This document shows positions 52,090-64,000 of a stretch of 64,000 nt of DNA, piece by piece. Source of the DNA: Allodiplogaster sudhausi (taxonomy: Eukaryota; Nematoda; Chromadorea; Rhabditida; Diplogasteridae); the NCBI GenBank assembly GCA_945643635.1, contig CALZFC010000005.1, positions 1,505,001-1,569,000 on the forward strand, in the 5' to 3' direction. Under the pieces are notes generated by a model. That model made no database searches and had not been told where the DNA came from. It saw only the letters and a list, made by a program, of their open reading frames with translations. Numbering within the stretch: position 1 is the stretch's first letter; every line of letters begins with the position of its first letter. The position numbers were made by a program, and so were the translations under genes.

Positions 52090-52680
52090 AATAACTCACT
52101 GGGCATTTGTTTCAATGCGCCATGTTAAGAGTAGAAATGCATTTACATAAGTATGTATGTCTGGCGGAAGGAAACAAATGCCTATTAATTTGTTCCCCGC
52201 ATAATTATGAATGTTTCGTGTATTTGTCACTAACCATTAGTTTTATTTATTTTTAATTTACAAAGGCGTTTCAATATTTATTCCTTCGTTGTTGTCAGGT
52301 CACTTATTGCACAATTGAAAGCATTTATCGAGAGAGACAAGCGGCAGAAATGACCGGCGAGTATTGGCAAACCGACCCTGAGGTTTAAATTCATCTCACT
52401 GGTCATTTGTATCATTTCGCCGTTTTAAAAGTAGACATGCTTTTAAGAATGTCAAACGGATGGAAACAACCGCCTATTAATTTGATTCCTACTTAATTAT
52501 GCATGTGGCGTCAATTTGTCATTTAGTGTTCAATTTTTTTTTTAATTTACAAAGGCGTTTCAATATTTATTCCATCGTTGTTGTCAGGTCACTTATTGCA
52601 CAATTTAGAGCATTTATCGCGAGAGGCAAACAGCAGGAATGAACGGAGATCACTCAGAAGCCGACCCTGAGGTTTGAATT
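52090..52680 (+). repeat. Tandem duplication of the erlin first exon and its upstream DNA
   Basis: About 290 bp at 52090-52390 repeated at about 52395-52680. Shared landmarks are CCTATTAATTTG, AATTTACAAAGGCGTTTCAA, TTGTTGTCAGGTCACTTATT and ACCGACCCTGAGGTTT or GCCGACCCTGAGGTTT. Each copy has an acceptor-like GTCAG about 45 bases before an ATG, and an 11-codon open exon ending GAG|GTTT. Confidence 0.85.
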
Positions 52681-53736
52681 AATTGATTTTAGTTAATACT
52701 AACACATATTACTCTTATCCGACTTGATTGGTGACCTAAAACCAACGGAAGGTTGTGGAAGGAAGTTCTGAAGAGGACACTCTAGCTTTCATATTCACAT
52801 ACTAGTTACTAAGACGTTACAATGCTTTTCCTAAAGATTGATAAAATAACATAATCTTTTGTCATATCGACTTGATTGAAGGCTCCACCATCGTACGAAG
52901 CCGCGGCCGCGCGAATTGCAATGCTCGAGAACAGACTCCACTCCATTGAGAAGAATAATTTATTTGAAGGCCTCTTTCTCTCGTTCTCCCATTCTTCCTC
53001 TCTCTCTATCTTTAATTCTTTCTCTCTATGTTCTCCTCCCTTTCGCTTACCGCCTGAATGTGCACAGAGGTGCAGCAATACATCATATCTTTTATCACTC
53101 TTTAGAAATTCCTCGTTGTCTCCGCAGTTGCCATCGGTTGCCTTCTTCTTCTACTAATCTTTTTCTCTGGACTGCATAAAATTGACGAAGGCTATGTCGG
53201 CGTATACTATCGGGTAAATTATTGCTCTTTTTAAAATTTTTAAACAACTTTTTTTGATTCCCCGCTATTTCTCAATGTGGCATTCCTGTGATTTCTCAGG
53301 GCGGTGCTCTTCTGGATGACATCACTTCACCTGGCTACCACTTCATGCTACCGCTCATCACGCGAGTCGAGCAAGTTCAGGTTGTTATTCATGGCCATGC
53401 ATGAGTCACTTTTAGAGGACATTGTTCATTTCCTCATCGCTCAATCTCTCTCGATATCTGACCTGTTTCAAAACTACAACCTTTTCAATTTCTCTCGCGT
53501 TCTCGTTCACTCTTTAGCTCTCATGATACACTTCGATTTTAGCCAAAAGGGCGAGAAGCGGTTCATTTTGTTTTCAAACGCTCTCTCTATTTTTTGTTGC
53601 CTATATACATACTTTCACAATACTTTCCTTCCCTATGTCACGAGTGGTTTTACTACCCATCTATTTTTCATCACTGTTCAGACACTATCTCTCCATTTCG
53701 CGCACTTTCCTTCGCTCTTCCTCCATCTGTTTGTCT

Positions 53737-53777
<41 letters not shown>

Positions 53778-53798
53778 CTCTCTCTCTCTCGCTCGCTC

Positions 53799-53836
<38 letters not shown>

Positions 53837-55627
53837 GAAAGATGAAATACACAATACAGCAACCAATTTAGATGTAGACAAGAGCCTATATTCAGTGTGT
53901 ACATGAAAATAAAATACTTAAAAAAAGATAGCTCTAATGTAAGTCTACGTGTAAGTAAAAAAAATTTCAGAATTAAAGATTAACAAAGAAGTTGTCATCG
54001 AATCGGCGTTCTTCGACAGAAATATTGTTTCCCTTCCAGGTGACAATCCAGACGGACGAAGCTCACGATGTTCCGTGCGGGACTCAGGGCGGAGTGATGA
54101 TCTACTTTGACCGCGTCGAGATTGTTAATCTGCTCAGTGCTGGCGCAGGTCAGCCAAGCTCTTTTCTTGACGAAAACAAAGTGATTTCTCAAAGATTCCT
54201 CATTTCCTCAAAGAATCGAGAATGCATTCAACCGACCGCCCATTTCATTGAGAAAAACGTATACTGCTTTCAGTGCATGCAGTTGTTAAGAATTACACAG
54301 TCGACTACGATACTCCTCTCATTCACAATAAGGTGCCCAAGACTTTTTCCTGCTTTAAATTAGCAATAAGATTGTTGTTTTTGAACAAAATTTTTTTTTT
54401 TCTTCCAGGTGCATCATGAACTGAACCAATTCTGCAGCAGTCATACTCTTCAGCAAGTCTACATCGACCTCTTTGGTAAGAAATATTGGATTAACAATAA
54501 TTTATTAAAGTATATATTAAGAAAGTTCTGACTGTTGGCTTAAAAATAGAAAAGAAATAATAGCAATTGCATACCTTGAAGATAAAATTGACGAAAACCT
54601 TCGCGAAGCTCTACAAACCGACCTCAATCAAATGGCACCAGGTCTCTTCGTTCAGGCGGTTCGCGTTACTAAGCCACGGATTCCTGAGGTTATTTTAATT
54701 CCTATCTTTAATTTCTTTTTTTTTCATTTGGTAACGTTGCCAGTGAGATTCAAGATTTGGAGTATTTTCACTTTCAATCTTGTAAAGTTGCTCATTGACA
54801 TTAAACACGAACTTCAGGATATTCGCACTAACTACGAAATGATGGAGGCGGAAAAAACAAAGCTTTTGGTTGCCGAACAGCACCAGAAGGTGGTTGAGAA
54901 GGAGGCAGAAACGGAGAGGAAGAAGGCAGTAATCGGTTAGGAAAGGAAGTGAGAGACAAAGAATGAGAGAAAAGGAGAGAGAGAGAGAGAGAGAGAGAGA
55001 ATAGTTGGAATGGCTTTGGTGAACAAAAATTTAAAGATAATTTCAATTATTTAATTGCAACTTTTTCAGAAGCTGAAAAGGCATCACAAGTGGCGTCTAT
55101 TCAGCATGAGCAATCGATTAAACTAGAAGAGAGCAAGGTTAGCCCGTTTTCATTATTTTACGCATGTCTGTGTACTTTTAAATAATAAAGTTGATTTTTT
55201 CCTCATATTATCAAATGTTCGAAGAAGACATATTCATACAGATCAAGACGCTCTCGACTACCTTTTATGCATTTACAGGTGGCCATTTCTAAGCTGATGG
55301 ACTCGGCAAATCTGGCCAAGGAGGAAGCGAACGCGGACGCTGAATTCTACGGCCGGCAGAAGGCGGCCGAGGCGAATAAACTGCTGCTCACCCCGTACTC
55401 TTTCATTAATTATCTCTTGTTTGCTCGAGCAGGGCTGACCTGGATGTCTATTATTCTCTTCCCTCAGAGAGTACCTCGAGATGCGACGGATCGAAGCAAT
55501 CGCGCAGAACAACAAGATCTTCTACGGCAACAGCATCCCGAACGCCTTCATCGGCAGCATCGCCGGGCTAACGAACGACGCCGCCACCCAGACGGAGAGG
55601 AACGGCAAGGGCGGGAGGAGCAGATAG
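52350..55627 (+). CDS. erl-1: Erlin (ER lipid-raft-associated SPFH-domain protein)
   Basis: Twelve exons: first exon 52350-52382 or its duplicate 52639-52671, then 52882-52969, 53128-53213, 53300-53380, 54040-54148, 54274-54332, 54409-54475, 54582-54688, 54818-54935, 55070-55137, 55279-55394 and 55468-55627; 1,092 nt, 363 residues, fully in phase. Erlins form ER-membrane complexes that link activated IP3 receptors and HMG-CoA reductase to degradation through RNF170. Visible: a short cytosolic N terminus with a helix, a transmembrane helix ([14 protein letters not shown]), the SPFH start [14 protein letters not shown], then [27 protein letters not shown], the coiled coil [27 protein letters not shown], and the C-terminal [19 protein letters not shown]. 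The second exon appears to end at a GC donor (GAAG|GCCTCT), the weakest junction. Human erlins are about 340-350 residues. The symbol is tentative. Confidence 0.9.
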
Positions 55628-56687
55628 CCTGGCACTCTGAACACAGCTCTGATCTCTCTTCGTTTACTCTCTCCCTCTTCCTTTTTACTGTTTTGCCAGA
55701 TACACATTTCTTACAGTTTTGGAAATGATTTGTGTAATATAACGGACCTTTCACACGTTTTCCAATGCTGCAGGAGGCAAAAATACAAAATGCAGTTATT
55801 TTAGCTAGCCACTTCATTTCACCCGAATCACTCGTGCCATAAATATGATAATATGCATGTATGTATCTGGAGGCTTTTTTCTAGTGATAAACAAAAATAA
55901 TCATAATAGCTCACTTGAATTACTGCAATTGCTCTTCATGTCATACTAGTGGTCTTGGAGACTTGCGATAATTAGACAGACGAGAAAAATCGGACTCTCA
56001 ACATCAGTATGAAGTGTATTAATGTTTTGGAGAAAGAAACCCTTTTTTTCTAACGGCACATGTTCGCTTTTCGATATTGCGACATTTGAAGCAAATGGTT
56101 CAGGCAGATTTTTCGAAAATTTATGTCTGAGTTTACAAATGAAAAATACCCACATAGGAGTAAAATAACTCTCTAAATGTACATAGGTGGGATGCCCCAT
56201 TTTCCCATTTATATTTAAATTCGAAAATGTTCCTATAAATATTTTTTTATCAGAATGTAATAAAGACATGTTTTATGCGCCTTAGAATTTGAAATCGAAA
56301 GAACTGTTCACAATTAAGTTTGGTCAACTAACAAAAAGCTTACGGTCATTTGAATATTTCGTATATTACCGCAAACTGTGATTATAGCAGAGAAATAATT
56401 ATAAAAAATTTTGAGAAGATAAGGATGCTACACATACACTGTGAAGGAAAGTTTATTCAAAATATACTTTTGTTAACCGTACCCTCACAATCAGCACTGA
56501 CCCATAGTCGAATCTCTTCGATCGGCTCTCTTAAAATTTGCTCTTGAACTTCCTCAATTTGATTGCATAAGCCGACAGAACACTCTCGTCACCCAGAAGA
56601 TCTAAAAAGATGTATTTAGATGAAAAAGTATCTAAGTAACAATTACATTCACAAATTATTTGTTCTTATCCTCCAAGTATTGAAACC
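55628..56687. other. Intergenic, AT-rich; unassigned open stretch
   Basis: No gene is supported. On the minus strand near 56480-56600 a short stretch reads as a charged helical peptide in one frame, with no splice context I trust. Otherwise the sequence is AT-rich. Confidence 0.5.
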
Positions 56688-56870
56688 CCCAAACTTCTCT
56701 TCTTTTCAGACTTCGCTGATTCCCATAATCGATCCGTCCCTCAAAGACGGCACAACAAAGTCGAAAGTCATCCACGAGGAACGTGGATGACTTTCGACTT
56801 TGTTGTGCCGTCTTTGAGGGACGGATCGATTATGGGAATCAGCGAAGTCTGAAAAGAAGAGAAGTTTGGG
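56688..56870. repeat. Perfect 89-bp inverted repeat of UGT exon 2 (5-bp spacer)
   Basis: Positions 56688-56776 and 56782-56870 are exact reverse complements separated by AGGAA. The sequence is the UGT exon 2 found intact at 61036-61126, including its acceptor (TTTTCAG). The spacer and right arm continue the complement of the true exon (GAACGTGGATG), whereas the left arm stops short, which places the fold-back junction inside the exon. Confidence 0.97.
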
Positions 56871-58829
56871 AAGAGAATATCGTGAGGACATTCAGGCCTG
56901 GCGCATGCGATCGGCGCTCCTCTCATCGTTGTCAGCACTGCGAACATCTTCGATCACATCTCTCAGGACATCGGCATGCCACTCGTCCCATCATTCAATC
57001 CAAGTTTGAAGTTCCCGCCAATTATTCTAAAGATGGTTTTAAAAACGAATGTCTTGTATGTATGTGGTGACAGAACGGGTTGAACACTGCTGTATCAAAG
57101 GGAAGATTGATTGTGCATCCAGGCTACACGAACTCCAACTTTGACCTCCACTCCCTGTGGAGTCGCATGGAGAACGTCTACCACACACTGATGAACTCGC
57201 ATATGTGGCGGCCGGCACAGTACTGCATCGACGGCGTCTTCAAGACAAAGTTCGGCGAAGACTACCCGACTGTCTCGGTTGGAGAGTGAGAGCGAGGGAA
57301 AGCAGACAAATCGGTACCACGTGGGGCAGAGAAAGCGAGACAATTACAATAAGAATAATTTGAGGAGCAAACGGCAAACTCAGCGTTCGTCCTGACCAAC
57401 TCTGAGCCTTTCATCGACTTCGCCCGCCCGCTCCTTCGAAAGGTCGTTGACCTCGGTGGAATCGGAGTCAAGGCACCCAAGCCACTCGACAAGGTTCAAT
57501 TGCCAATTAGTATTATTAATACAATTTAATTTATAGAAAACACTTTTTTTTTTAAATAAAATGAAAATGCACTTTTTCTCTTCAGGCCCCTTTCATGCAT
57601 TCATACTTTTCCTAGCGATCTTTCTAGTTGAGCCGGGTAATATTAGCCAAAAATACAAAAAATATTACAATACCACGGACAGCTCCTTTAAATAACTACA
57701 TATCTCTAGATGACCCCCGCTTGACTGCCTTCGTGTCGCATGCCGGAATGGGCTCGTGCCAGGAGGTGGCGGCGCGAGGAATCCCAACTCTGTTTATTCC
57801 TCTCTTTGGCGACCAATCAAGAAACGCCGCGATGATGCAATACAACGGACTCGCACTCGCGCTCGACAAGTTCGACGCCCTCAACGCGGACAAACTCAAG
57901 GACGCCGTTCGGAAACTCATCTCATCCGACAGGTAACGAGAGACATACTTTCTGTACTATTCTTCTCATTGCCAGCAGAAACGACATCAGCAAGTGTGGA
58001 TTTCTTTTTTAAGAATTTTGGCCAAACAAATCAAAATATGCATTTGACCCATGTGGTGTCCCGCGCGGAACTGCCTCTGCTTAGAACATACAGTGTTCCC
58101 GGTAACTGTGATTTTCATTACGCTTATGTTAGTGTGTCTCTCCTCCCATCTCATATTTGTGGTGACACAATTGGCTTGGGAGCGGGAAGCGCACGAATTC
58201 CACTCCGGCGGCCACGCTCCTGGCCGCCAATATTTTAAAAATGGCACGTATGCTCTAATATTCGCTCTTGACACAGAGTTCAAAGTGCGTGAGGGTGTAG
58301 AGAACTATGAAATAATCCTCAACTAAAATATTAATATTCTCTGTATTTAGCCATTTGCAATCGATATTTCTAGCTCAGCTTGGTCAAACAAGGCGAAAAA
58401 CTAATAATTATTTATTCGCAGTAGACCTCCTTTAAAAATTGCCTGTATCGTGTAGCATTCGTGCGAATGCGAAGAAGTCGGCGGCGATGCTGGCGCGCAA
58501 GCCATTCGCGCCGAAGGAGCTGCTCATCAAGCACGTCGAGTTCGCCGCCGAATTCGGTCATTTCTATTCTTCCCTTGCTTTCTACCCCGCATACTTCTGT
58601 ATATCCTGACGATTAAAAAAAGAATAAAAATATTGTTTTAGGAGTGCCGAAGTCGCTGATCCCGCGTGGTCTTCAACTCGGTTGGATCGAGTACTTCCTC
58701 GTGGATGTCATCCTCGTTGCTCTCACGGCCATCTTGCTCTTGACTTCTCTGGTCTTCTTCGTTACTGTCAAGATCGTCAGGAGGATATTCGGCGTGCAAA
58801 AGATATCTCAGAAAGTGAAGGAAAACTAG
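56710..58829 (+). pseudogene. Rearranged UDP-glucuronosyltransferase relic
   Basis: Exons matching the downstream UGT: 56896-57003, 57123-57277, 57365-57493, 57710-57932, 58456-58556 and 58642-58829 (stop TAG). Compared with the copy at 60754 it lacks exon 1, exons 3 and 4, and both exons encoding the start of the UDP-binding half (VLVSFGSVAKS and the FIWKYEMPEDEF segment). Exon 2 is present only as a partial copy folded back on itself. The donor-sugar signature exon (FVSHAGMGSCQEVAARGIP ... FGDQSRN) and the C-terminal membrane anchor remain. Without the leader, the aglycone-binding half and part of the nucleotide site it should not make a functional enzyme. Several exons remain open and almost identical to the neighbour, so loss is recent or gene conversion is maintaining them. 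An assembly fault is an alternative. Confidence 0.8.
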
Positions 58830-60753
58830 GTATTCAATTACTAGCATGAATATGTATGTATATTGCTTATACGGTGATCTCATAAAGTTAAAAAGTGAGG
58901 TATTGAATTTCGAGAATGCTCATGTTATTACAATTGTTGTGTTTAGATAATGCATTAATACGACTACGGTTCAGAGCATGAATGTTGATTGCCAAGAGTG
59001 CCCGTCAGCAGGAGAGAGAATCGAACTCATCACGCTGGCCATTCAAGTTGCAAGTCATAAAACGGCGGAATAGTGAAGATGCAGTGAAACACAGGGACGT
59101 AGTGATATATCTGTGCACAAAATAAATGGCGCAGTAGAGGAATGGAGGAAGGAGTGCACATCAGGTAAATTGGGATGAATTAGGGAGTTCTGACCCGTCT
59201 ACAGAAAGAAAATCGGAGATAAGATTTCCTATTCTCCCGCCTAATAAGTGAAGTTAACTTAAGGGGAACCAATCTAGAGGTAGTAGATTTCTTACAAGAA
59301 ATGGAAATGACATGAAAAGACCTTCGTTCGAAAGAAGACTGCACCGATTACTTCAGACTACGCAACAAGAGCATATTCGCGCACACTTTCATAAGAGCAT
59401 TGATTCGAGATAGAGAGGGGGAGAGAAAATGAAAAGGAGAGAACAGAGGGAGAGAGAGAGAGAGTGCATTATCTCGCACTTTTAGACAAAAAAGTTCATC
59501 ACAGACATGCAACGATTTCCCTTGAAACAAAAAAAAATTACCGAGAACTTTGGTCTAACAATAAGAAAGAGAAAGAATGAAAGAAAGAGAGAGAAACATA
59601 GATGGATGGAGAAGGAGATAGTGAAAGAGGGATAGAGAGATACCTTATTTTCTCTATTAGTGCCCCTCCCTCTATTAGAACGCCCCCCCCCCCCACCCTC
59701 TAATAGTGCACCCCTCTCGCAAGGGTATTGAAAAATAGTACCCCTCCCTCTAATAGAACTCCCCACCCCCCTCCAATAGTGCCCCCCCCCTAATTGTCTA
59801 ATAGAGACGTACCTGGAATCTATACTTGAGGTATGGGATGCTCTTCCCAATGAACTGATTGTAAATTCAATCAAAATCTACGGCAAAACTGATATTCCAG
59901 TGATGATTCCATTGAAGAAGGGCTATAATTCTTCGTTTTTGCGAATAAAATGTTGTTATCAAACTTTTAGTCAATCACATTGAAAAATATTACCCCTCCC
60001 TCTAATAGAACCCCCCCCCCCTCTAATAGTGCCCCCTCTCGCAGGGGTATTGAAAAATAGTACCCCCGGTGGCACTAATAGAGAAAATACGGCATACAGC
60101 GAGCAACCTCGTTTATAACCTCCCTTTCCCCACTCCAGCATACTTTTTTACTCTCTTCTGTGGACGGCTGCCTGCGCCGAGTTCTTCCCGCTTGTTTGTT
60201 TTACTACTTTCTTGGCACATGTATCACATGTTCCGACATGAAAAGGAACAATGAAGAGATTAGAGGAATCAGACAGTTGTGGTGAAAACGGACGTTCTGC
60301 AAATATAGCGTTTAGTGTAATAGAAGGGAAAGAGCAGAGAGAGAGGAGAAGAGGAAAGGAGAGGGTGGGAGAGGGAAGGAAGAAGAGAGAGGAAAGGGGA
60401 ATGCGAATAACAGAAAGAGAGGGAGAACGAGAGAGAGTGCGATATATAATAGAGCTATGTCGATAAGGATTGGCATGCCGCGTTAAGCACTCAGAAGAAC
60501 GACCGAGAAGAACCACGAGGGATCAGCGATGTGAACTCTTTGTTCATTCATGAGTAGACCACAGCGGCTGTATTCTCTGCTCACCACATGACGCCTTTCA
60601 TCTTGACACAGATTGCGAGTAGGTCGTCCCCTCTATCGAGCCTCACTGTACTCTCTTGCCAGTTGGTATGTTCATAGCCATCCTATATTTAAGACACTTC
60701 AAATGCTACCCTTATCATTCATATTCTGGACAGTCTAAGAGGCTGAATTCCAG
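58830..60753. other. Intergenic region between the UGT copies
   Basis: Holds a transposon-like element at about 59643-60092, (GA)n tracts at 59410-59465, 59565-59640 and 60330-60440, and homopolymer C runs of 9-12. No gene is supported. The promoter of the complete UGT must lie here, but I recognise no specific site. Confidence 0.55.
59643..60092. mobile_element. Non-autonomous DNA element with 22-bp terminal inverted repeats
   Basis: Left end CCTTATTTTCTCTATTAGTGCC and right end complement CCGTATTTTCTCTATTAGTGCC match at 21 of 22 positions. The interior carries degenerate C-rich repeats around CCCTCCCTCTAATAG and GGGTATTGAAAAATAGTACC, in several copies near both ends, as in elements with sub-terminal repeats. 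It has no coding capacity. The target-site duplication is unclear. Confidence 0.75.
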
Positions 60754-63700
60754 ATGCGATTTGATATCAAACTCTTTCTGCTGGCCGTCGTTCTCCACGA
60801 GGCGGGCGCCTACAAGATTCTCGTGTACAATGTCAAGATTGGCCATTCGCACTCAAATTATTTGGGCCTCGTGGCAGATACGCTCGTGGAAGCTGGACAT
60901 AATGTGGTACGAGCTTCAAAAAAATTTATATACATATATGTATATATGTACATATGTATATTTAGATAAAGAAGCACGCATTTTTTTGTTACTATCATCC
61001 AAGCATTTAAAACCCCAAATTTCTCTTCATTTTAGACTTCGTTGATTCCCATAATCGATCCCTCCCTCAAAGACGGCACAACAAAGTCGAAAGTCATCCA
61101 CGTTCCTCAGGATTCGCGTATCACAGGTCTGTTATCTTGAGTCGTGCACACGTGTTTACTTCTTGACGATTGTTTAGGAAAATTTGCAAAGCAATTTGTA
61201 AGAGTAGCATTTGAATTGATTATTTTTAACAGAATCTGTTGACATGATGACCGGGAAGTCGAAAAACGCTGGTCCGGACTTTTGGGAGATGAAAACGAAC
61301 GCTATCACTATCTTCCTTGTCAGTTTAACAGAAAGTGGATGGAATCGAGAAACTTTTCTTCTATTTTTTTCAATTTTTAGTCGATAGACATAAATTATGA
61401 ATAATTTCTCAGATCATAAGACACTTGTCCATGATCAAGGCACTTCGTTCAAGGAATCGATTTTTTGTTCTAGGTGGGCCTCATGTTCCGAGACATGTTC
61501 TGCCCGCAATGCGAGACGACTCTGAACCATCCCGGACTGGTCGAGCAGCTCAAGAACGAACACTTTGACGTTGTGCTCTCTGAGAACTTTGACTTCTGCG
61601 GAACAGGCGCGTTTCACTTCATCTTCTTCTCATCTTTCCTCGTTCAAAGTGTGCCTCACATTTATATCAATGATGAAATAGTCTTAATATAAAATATCAA
61701 TCGATCAGTTGTGGGGATATTCAGGCCTGGCTCATGCGATTGGCGCTTCTCTCATCCTTGTAAGCACGTCGAGCATCTCAGAGCAAATCACGCAAGACAT
61801 TGGCATGCCTCTCGTCCCGTCATTCAATCCAAGTTTGAAATTCGCGTCAATTATTCTCTAGATAAGGTCTTGTATGTATGTGGAGACAGAACGTGCTGAA
61901 AACTGCTGTAACAAAGGGATCCAGGCTACACAATCTCCAACTTTGACCTCCACTCGCTGTGGAGTCGCATGGAGAACGTCTACCACACGCTGATGAGCAT
62001 GCAAGAGTTGCGGCCGGCACAACACTGTATCGACGGCCTCTTGAAGACAAAGTTCGGCGCAGACTACCCGACAGTCTCGGTTGGAGAGTGAGAACGAGGG
62101 AAAGAGGGGACAGTGGAATAGTGACTACGCGGAAGAGTAGAGAAAACGGGACGGAATATGATAGAGAGGCATTTCTTCTTCTTTTTTTTTATTTGAAGAA
62201 AATAATTAGAACAAGTTCTTTTAAAATTGTAATGAAAATACTTTGAGGAGCAAACGGCAAACTCAGCGTTCGTCCTGACCAACTCTGAGCCTTTCATCGA
62301 CTTCGCCCGCCCGCTCCTTCGAAAGGTCGTTGACCTCGGTGGAATCGGAGTCAAGGCACCCAAGCCACTCGACAAGGTTCAATTGCCAATTAGTATTATT
62401 AATACAATTTAATTTATAGAAAACACCTTTTTTTTAAAATAAAATGAATAACAGACAATGTTATATTTAGTACTGGAACGACGTTTTGTCGCTTCGGAAG
62501 CAGACGGTTCTGGTTTCGTTTGGTTCGGTTGCCAAGAGTTACACGATGAGCATCGAAAGGAAACGAACGCTCCTCAAGGTTGGTACTTATTATAAATAAT
62601 TCCAAAAAATTTTCAATTTATAGGATTTTTAATTTATTATAAAAAAAGTGGTAAAAATAAGTATTCCCCTTGAGATGTTCGCACGATTCCCTGAGATGAC
62701 TTTCATCTGGAAGTACGAGATGCCTGAGGACGAGTTCTCGAAGAACGAGACGGCCAAGCTCAAGAATGTCATCCTCTCGAAGTGGATGCCGCAGAGCGAT
62801 TTGCTCAGTTCGCAATTGCCATTCTTTTTCCTCAACTTTTTTAATAAATTCTACTACATGACAGCTCCTTTAAACAACTTTCTCCAGATGACCCCCGCTT
62901 GACTGCCTTCGTGTCGCACGCCGGGATGGGCTCGTGCCAGGAGGTGGCAGCGAGAGGAATCCCCACTCTCTTCATTCCACTCTTTGGCGACCAGCCAAGA
63001 AACGCCGCGATGATGCAATACAACGGACTCGCCCTCGCGCTCGACAAGTTTGACGCCCTCGATGCGGACAAACTCACGGACGCCGTTCGGAGACTCATCT
63101 CTTCAGACAGGTTAGGGAGAGACTTTCTTCACTCAGAAACGCCACCGGCAATTGTAGATTACTTTTTTAAGGAATTTAGCTGAATAGTTCAAAATAAGCA
63201 TTTGACCCATGAGGTGTCCCCTGCGGACATGCCTCATCCAGCAAGAACCGAGCAATTTTTGGAAGCTGCGATTTTTATTGCGCTTTCTCTCCTCCCGTCT
63301 CATATATGTGGAGACACAATTGGCTTGGAAGCGAACCCGTTAAGAAATAATCCGGCCGATATTGGTTGCGAGCACTGATATGCTTACTTCAATGCGCACG
63401 AATTCCGCTCCGGCGCCACGCTGTTGGCCGCCAATATTTTGAAATGGCGGGGAAGCTCTAAAAATCGATCTTGACACGAAGTTAAAAGTACGTGAGGAGT
63501 AGAGAACTATGCCATACTCCCTAACTAAATAATGGTTTTCTCATGGTCAGGAAGGATGGAGGGTTTGAATTGTAAGACTTTTGGACACTCGAAAAAAAAA
63601 CTAATCAATATGTATTCGGGGAAACTTTCTCTAAAATTGCCTGTATCGTGTAGCATTCGCGCGAATGCGAAGAAGTCGGCGGCGATGCTGGCGCGCAAGC

Positions 63701-64000
63701 CATTCGCGCCGAAGGAGCTGCTCATCAAGCACGTCGAGTTCGCCGCCGAATTCGGTCATTTCTATTCTTCCCTTGCTTTCTACCCCGCAGACTTCTGTAT
63801 ATCCTGACGATTAAAAAAAGAATAAAAATATTGTTTTAGGAGTGCCGAAGTCGCTGATCCCGCGTGGTCTTCAACTCGGTTGGATCGAGTACTTCCTCGT
63901 GGATGTCATCCTCGTTGCTCTCACGGCCATCTTGCTCTTGACTTCTCTGGTCTTCTTCGTTACTGTCAAGATCGTCAGGAGGATATTCGGCGTGCAAAAG
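60754..64000 (+). CDS. ugt: UDP-glucuronosyltransferase, nearly complete (3' end beyond window)
   Basis: Twelve exons: 60754-60906, 61036-61126, 61233-61318, 61474-61606 (GC donor), 61725-61831, 61925-62079, 62248-62376, 62471-62578, 62675-62807, 62888-63110, 63654-63754 and 63840 to the window end; about 526 residues so far, in phase. UGTs conjugate glucuronate or glucose from UDP-sugars to lipophilic substrates in the ER lumen. The ATG opens a leader (MRFDIKLFLLAVVLHEAGA), then KILVYNVKIGHSHSNYLG with the likely catalytic histidine, the acceptor half through FNPSYT, VLVSFGSVAKS, and the donor signature WMPQSDLL ... FVSHAGMGSCQEVAARGIP ... DQPRNA. The last exon encodes a transmembrane anchor and basic tail. 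By the preceding copy only about eight codons (ISQKVKEN) should lie beyond the window. Aglycone specificity cannot be told. Confidence 0.92.

Overview
The window is nuclear DNA of an animal, almost certainly a nematode. Genes are cut into many short exons by GT-AG (and unusually many GC-AG) introns, and the recognisable products fit a nematode: C6-domain secreted proteins, an ASK1/NSY-1-type MAP3K, TMCO4, erlin and nematode-type UDP-glucuronosyltransferases. The very dense (CT)n/(GA)n tracts in introns and intergenic DNA resemble what I know of Pristionchus-like (diplogastrid/rhabditid) genomes, but the genus is an inference. All multi-exon models were assembled by eye from splice signals, reading phase and family similarity; positions should be good to a few bases unless a join is flagged.

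Layout. 0.6-10.3 kb: three tandem minus-strand paralogues, each with five exons encoding a secretory signal, a Thr-rich linker and two C6 domains. The second and third lie in duplicated units of roughly 3.3 kb; the first carries a 1-base frameshift. 10.3-17.6 kb: about 7 kb of low-complexity DNA with no gene I can support. 17.6-33.1 kb: one plus-strand gene of about 41 exons for an ASK1/NSY-1 kinase, with a 1.36-kb TTA-triplet/18-bp minisatellite inside the intron that splits its SAM domain. 33.1-36.8 kb: a palindromic MITE-like element and a tentative small membrane protein. 36.8-42.3 kb: a TMCO4 (DUF726 alpha/beta-hydrolase) gene with small fold-back elements in its introns. 42.3-44.6 kb: pyrimidine-rich DNA and an inverted minisatellite. 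44.6-50.4 kb: two convergent genes for cysteine-containing secreted proteins of unknown function. 52.1-55.6 kb: an erlin (SPFH-domain) gene with a tandemly duplicated first exon. 56.7-64.0 kb: two UGTs. The first is a rearranged relic that begins with a perfect 89-bp fold-back of exon 2 and lacks five exons; the second is intact but runs off the window end.

The genes do not form an operon or a single pathway. ASK1 (stress MAPK signalling), erlin (ER-associated degradation) and UGT (ER detoxification) all touch stress biology, but I see no sequence evidence that they are co-regulated. The most interesting signals are architectural: complementary purine/pyrimidine tracts flanking exon 4 in all three C6 paralogues, frequent GC-AG introns, the UGT fold-back, near-identical blocks between the UGT copies, and duplicated exons in the kinase and erlin genes.
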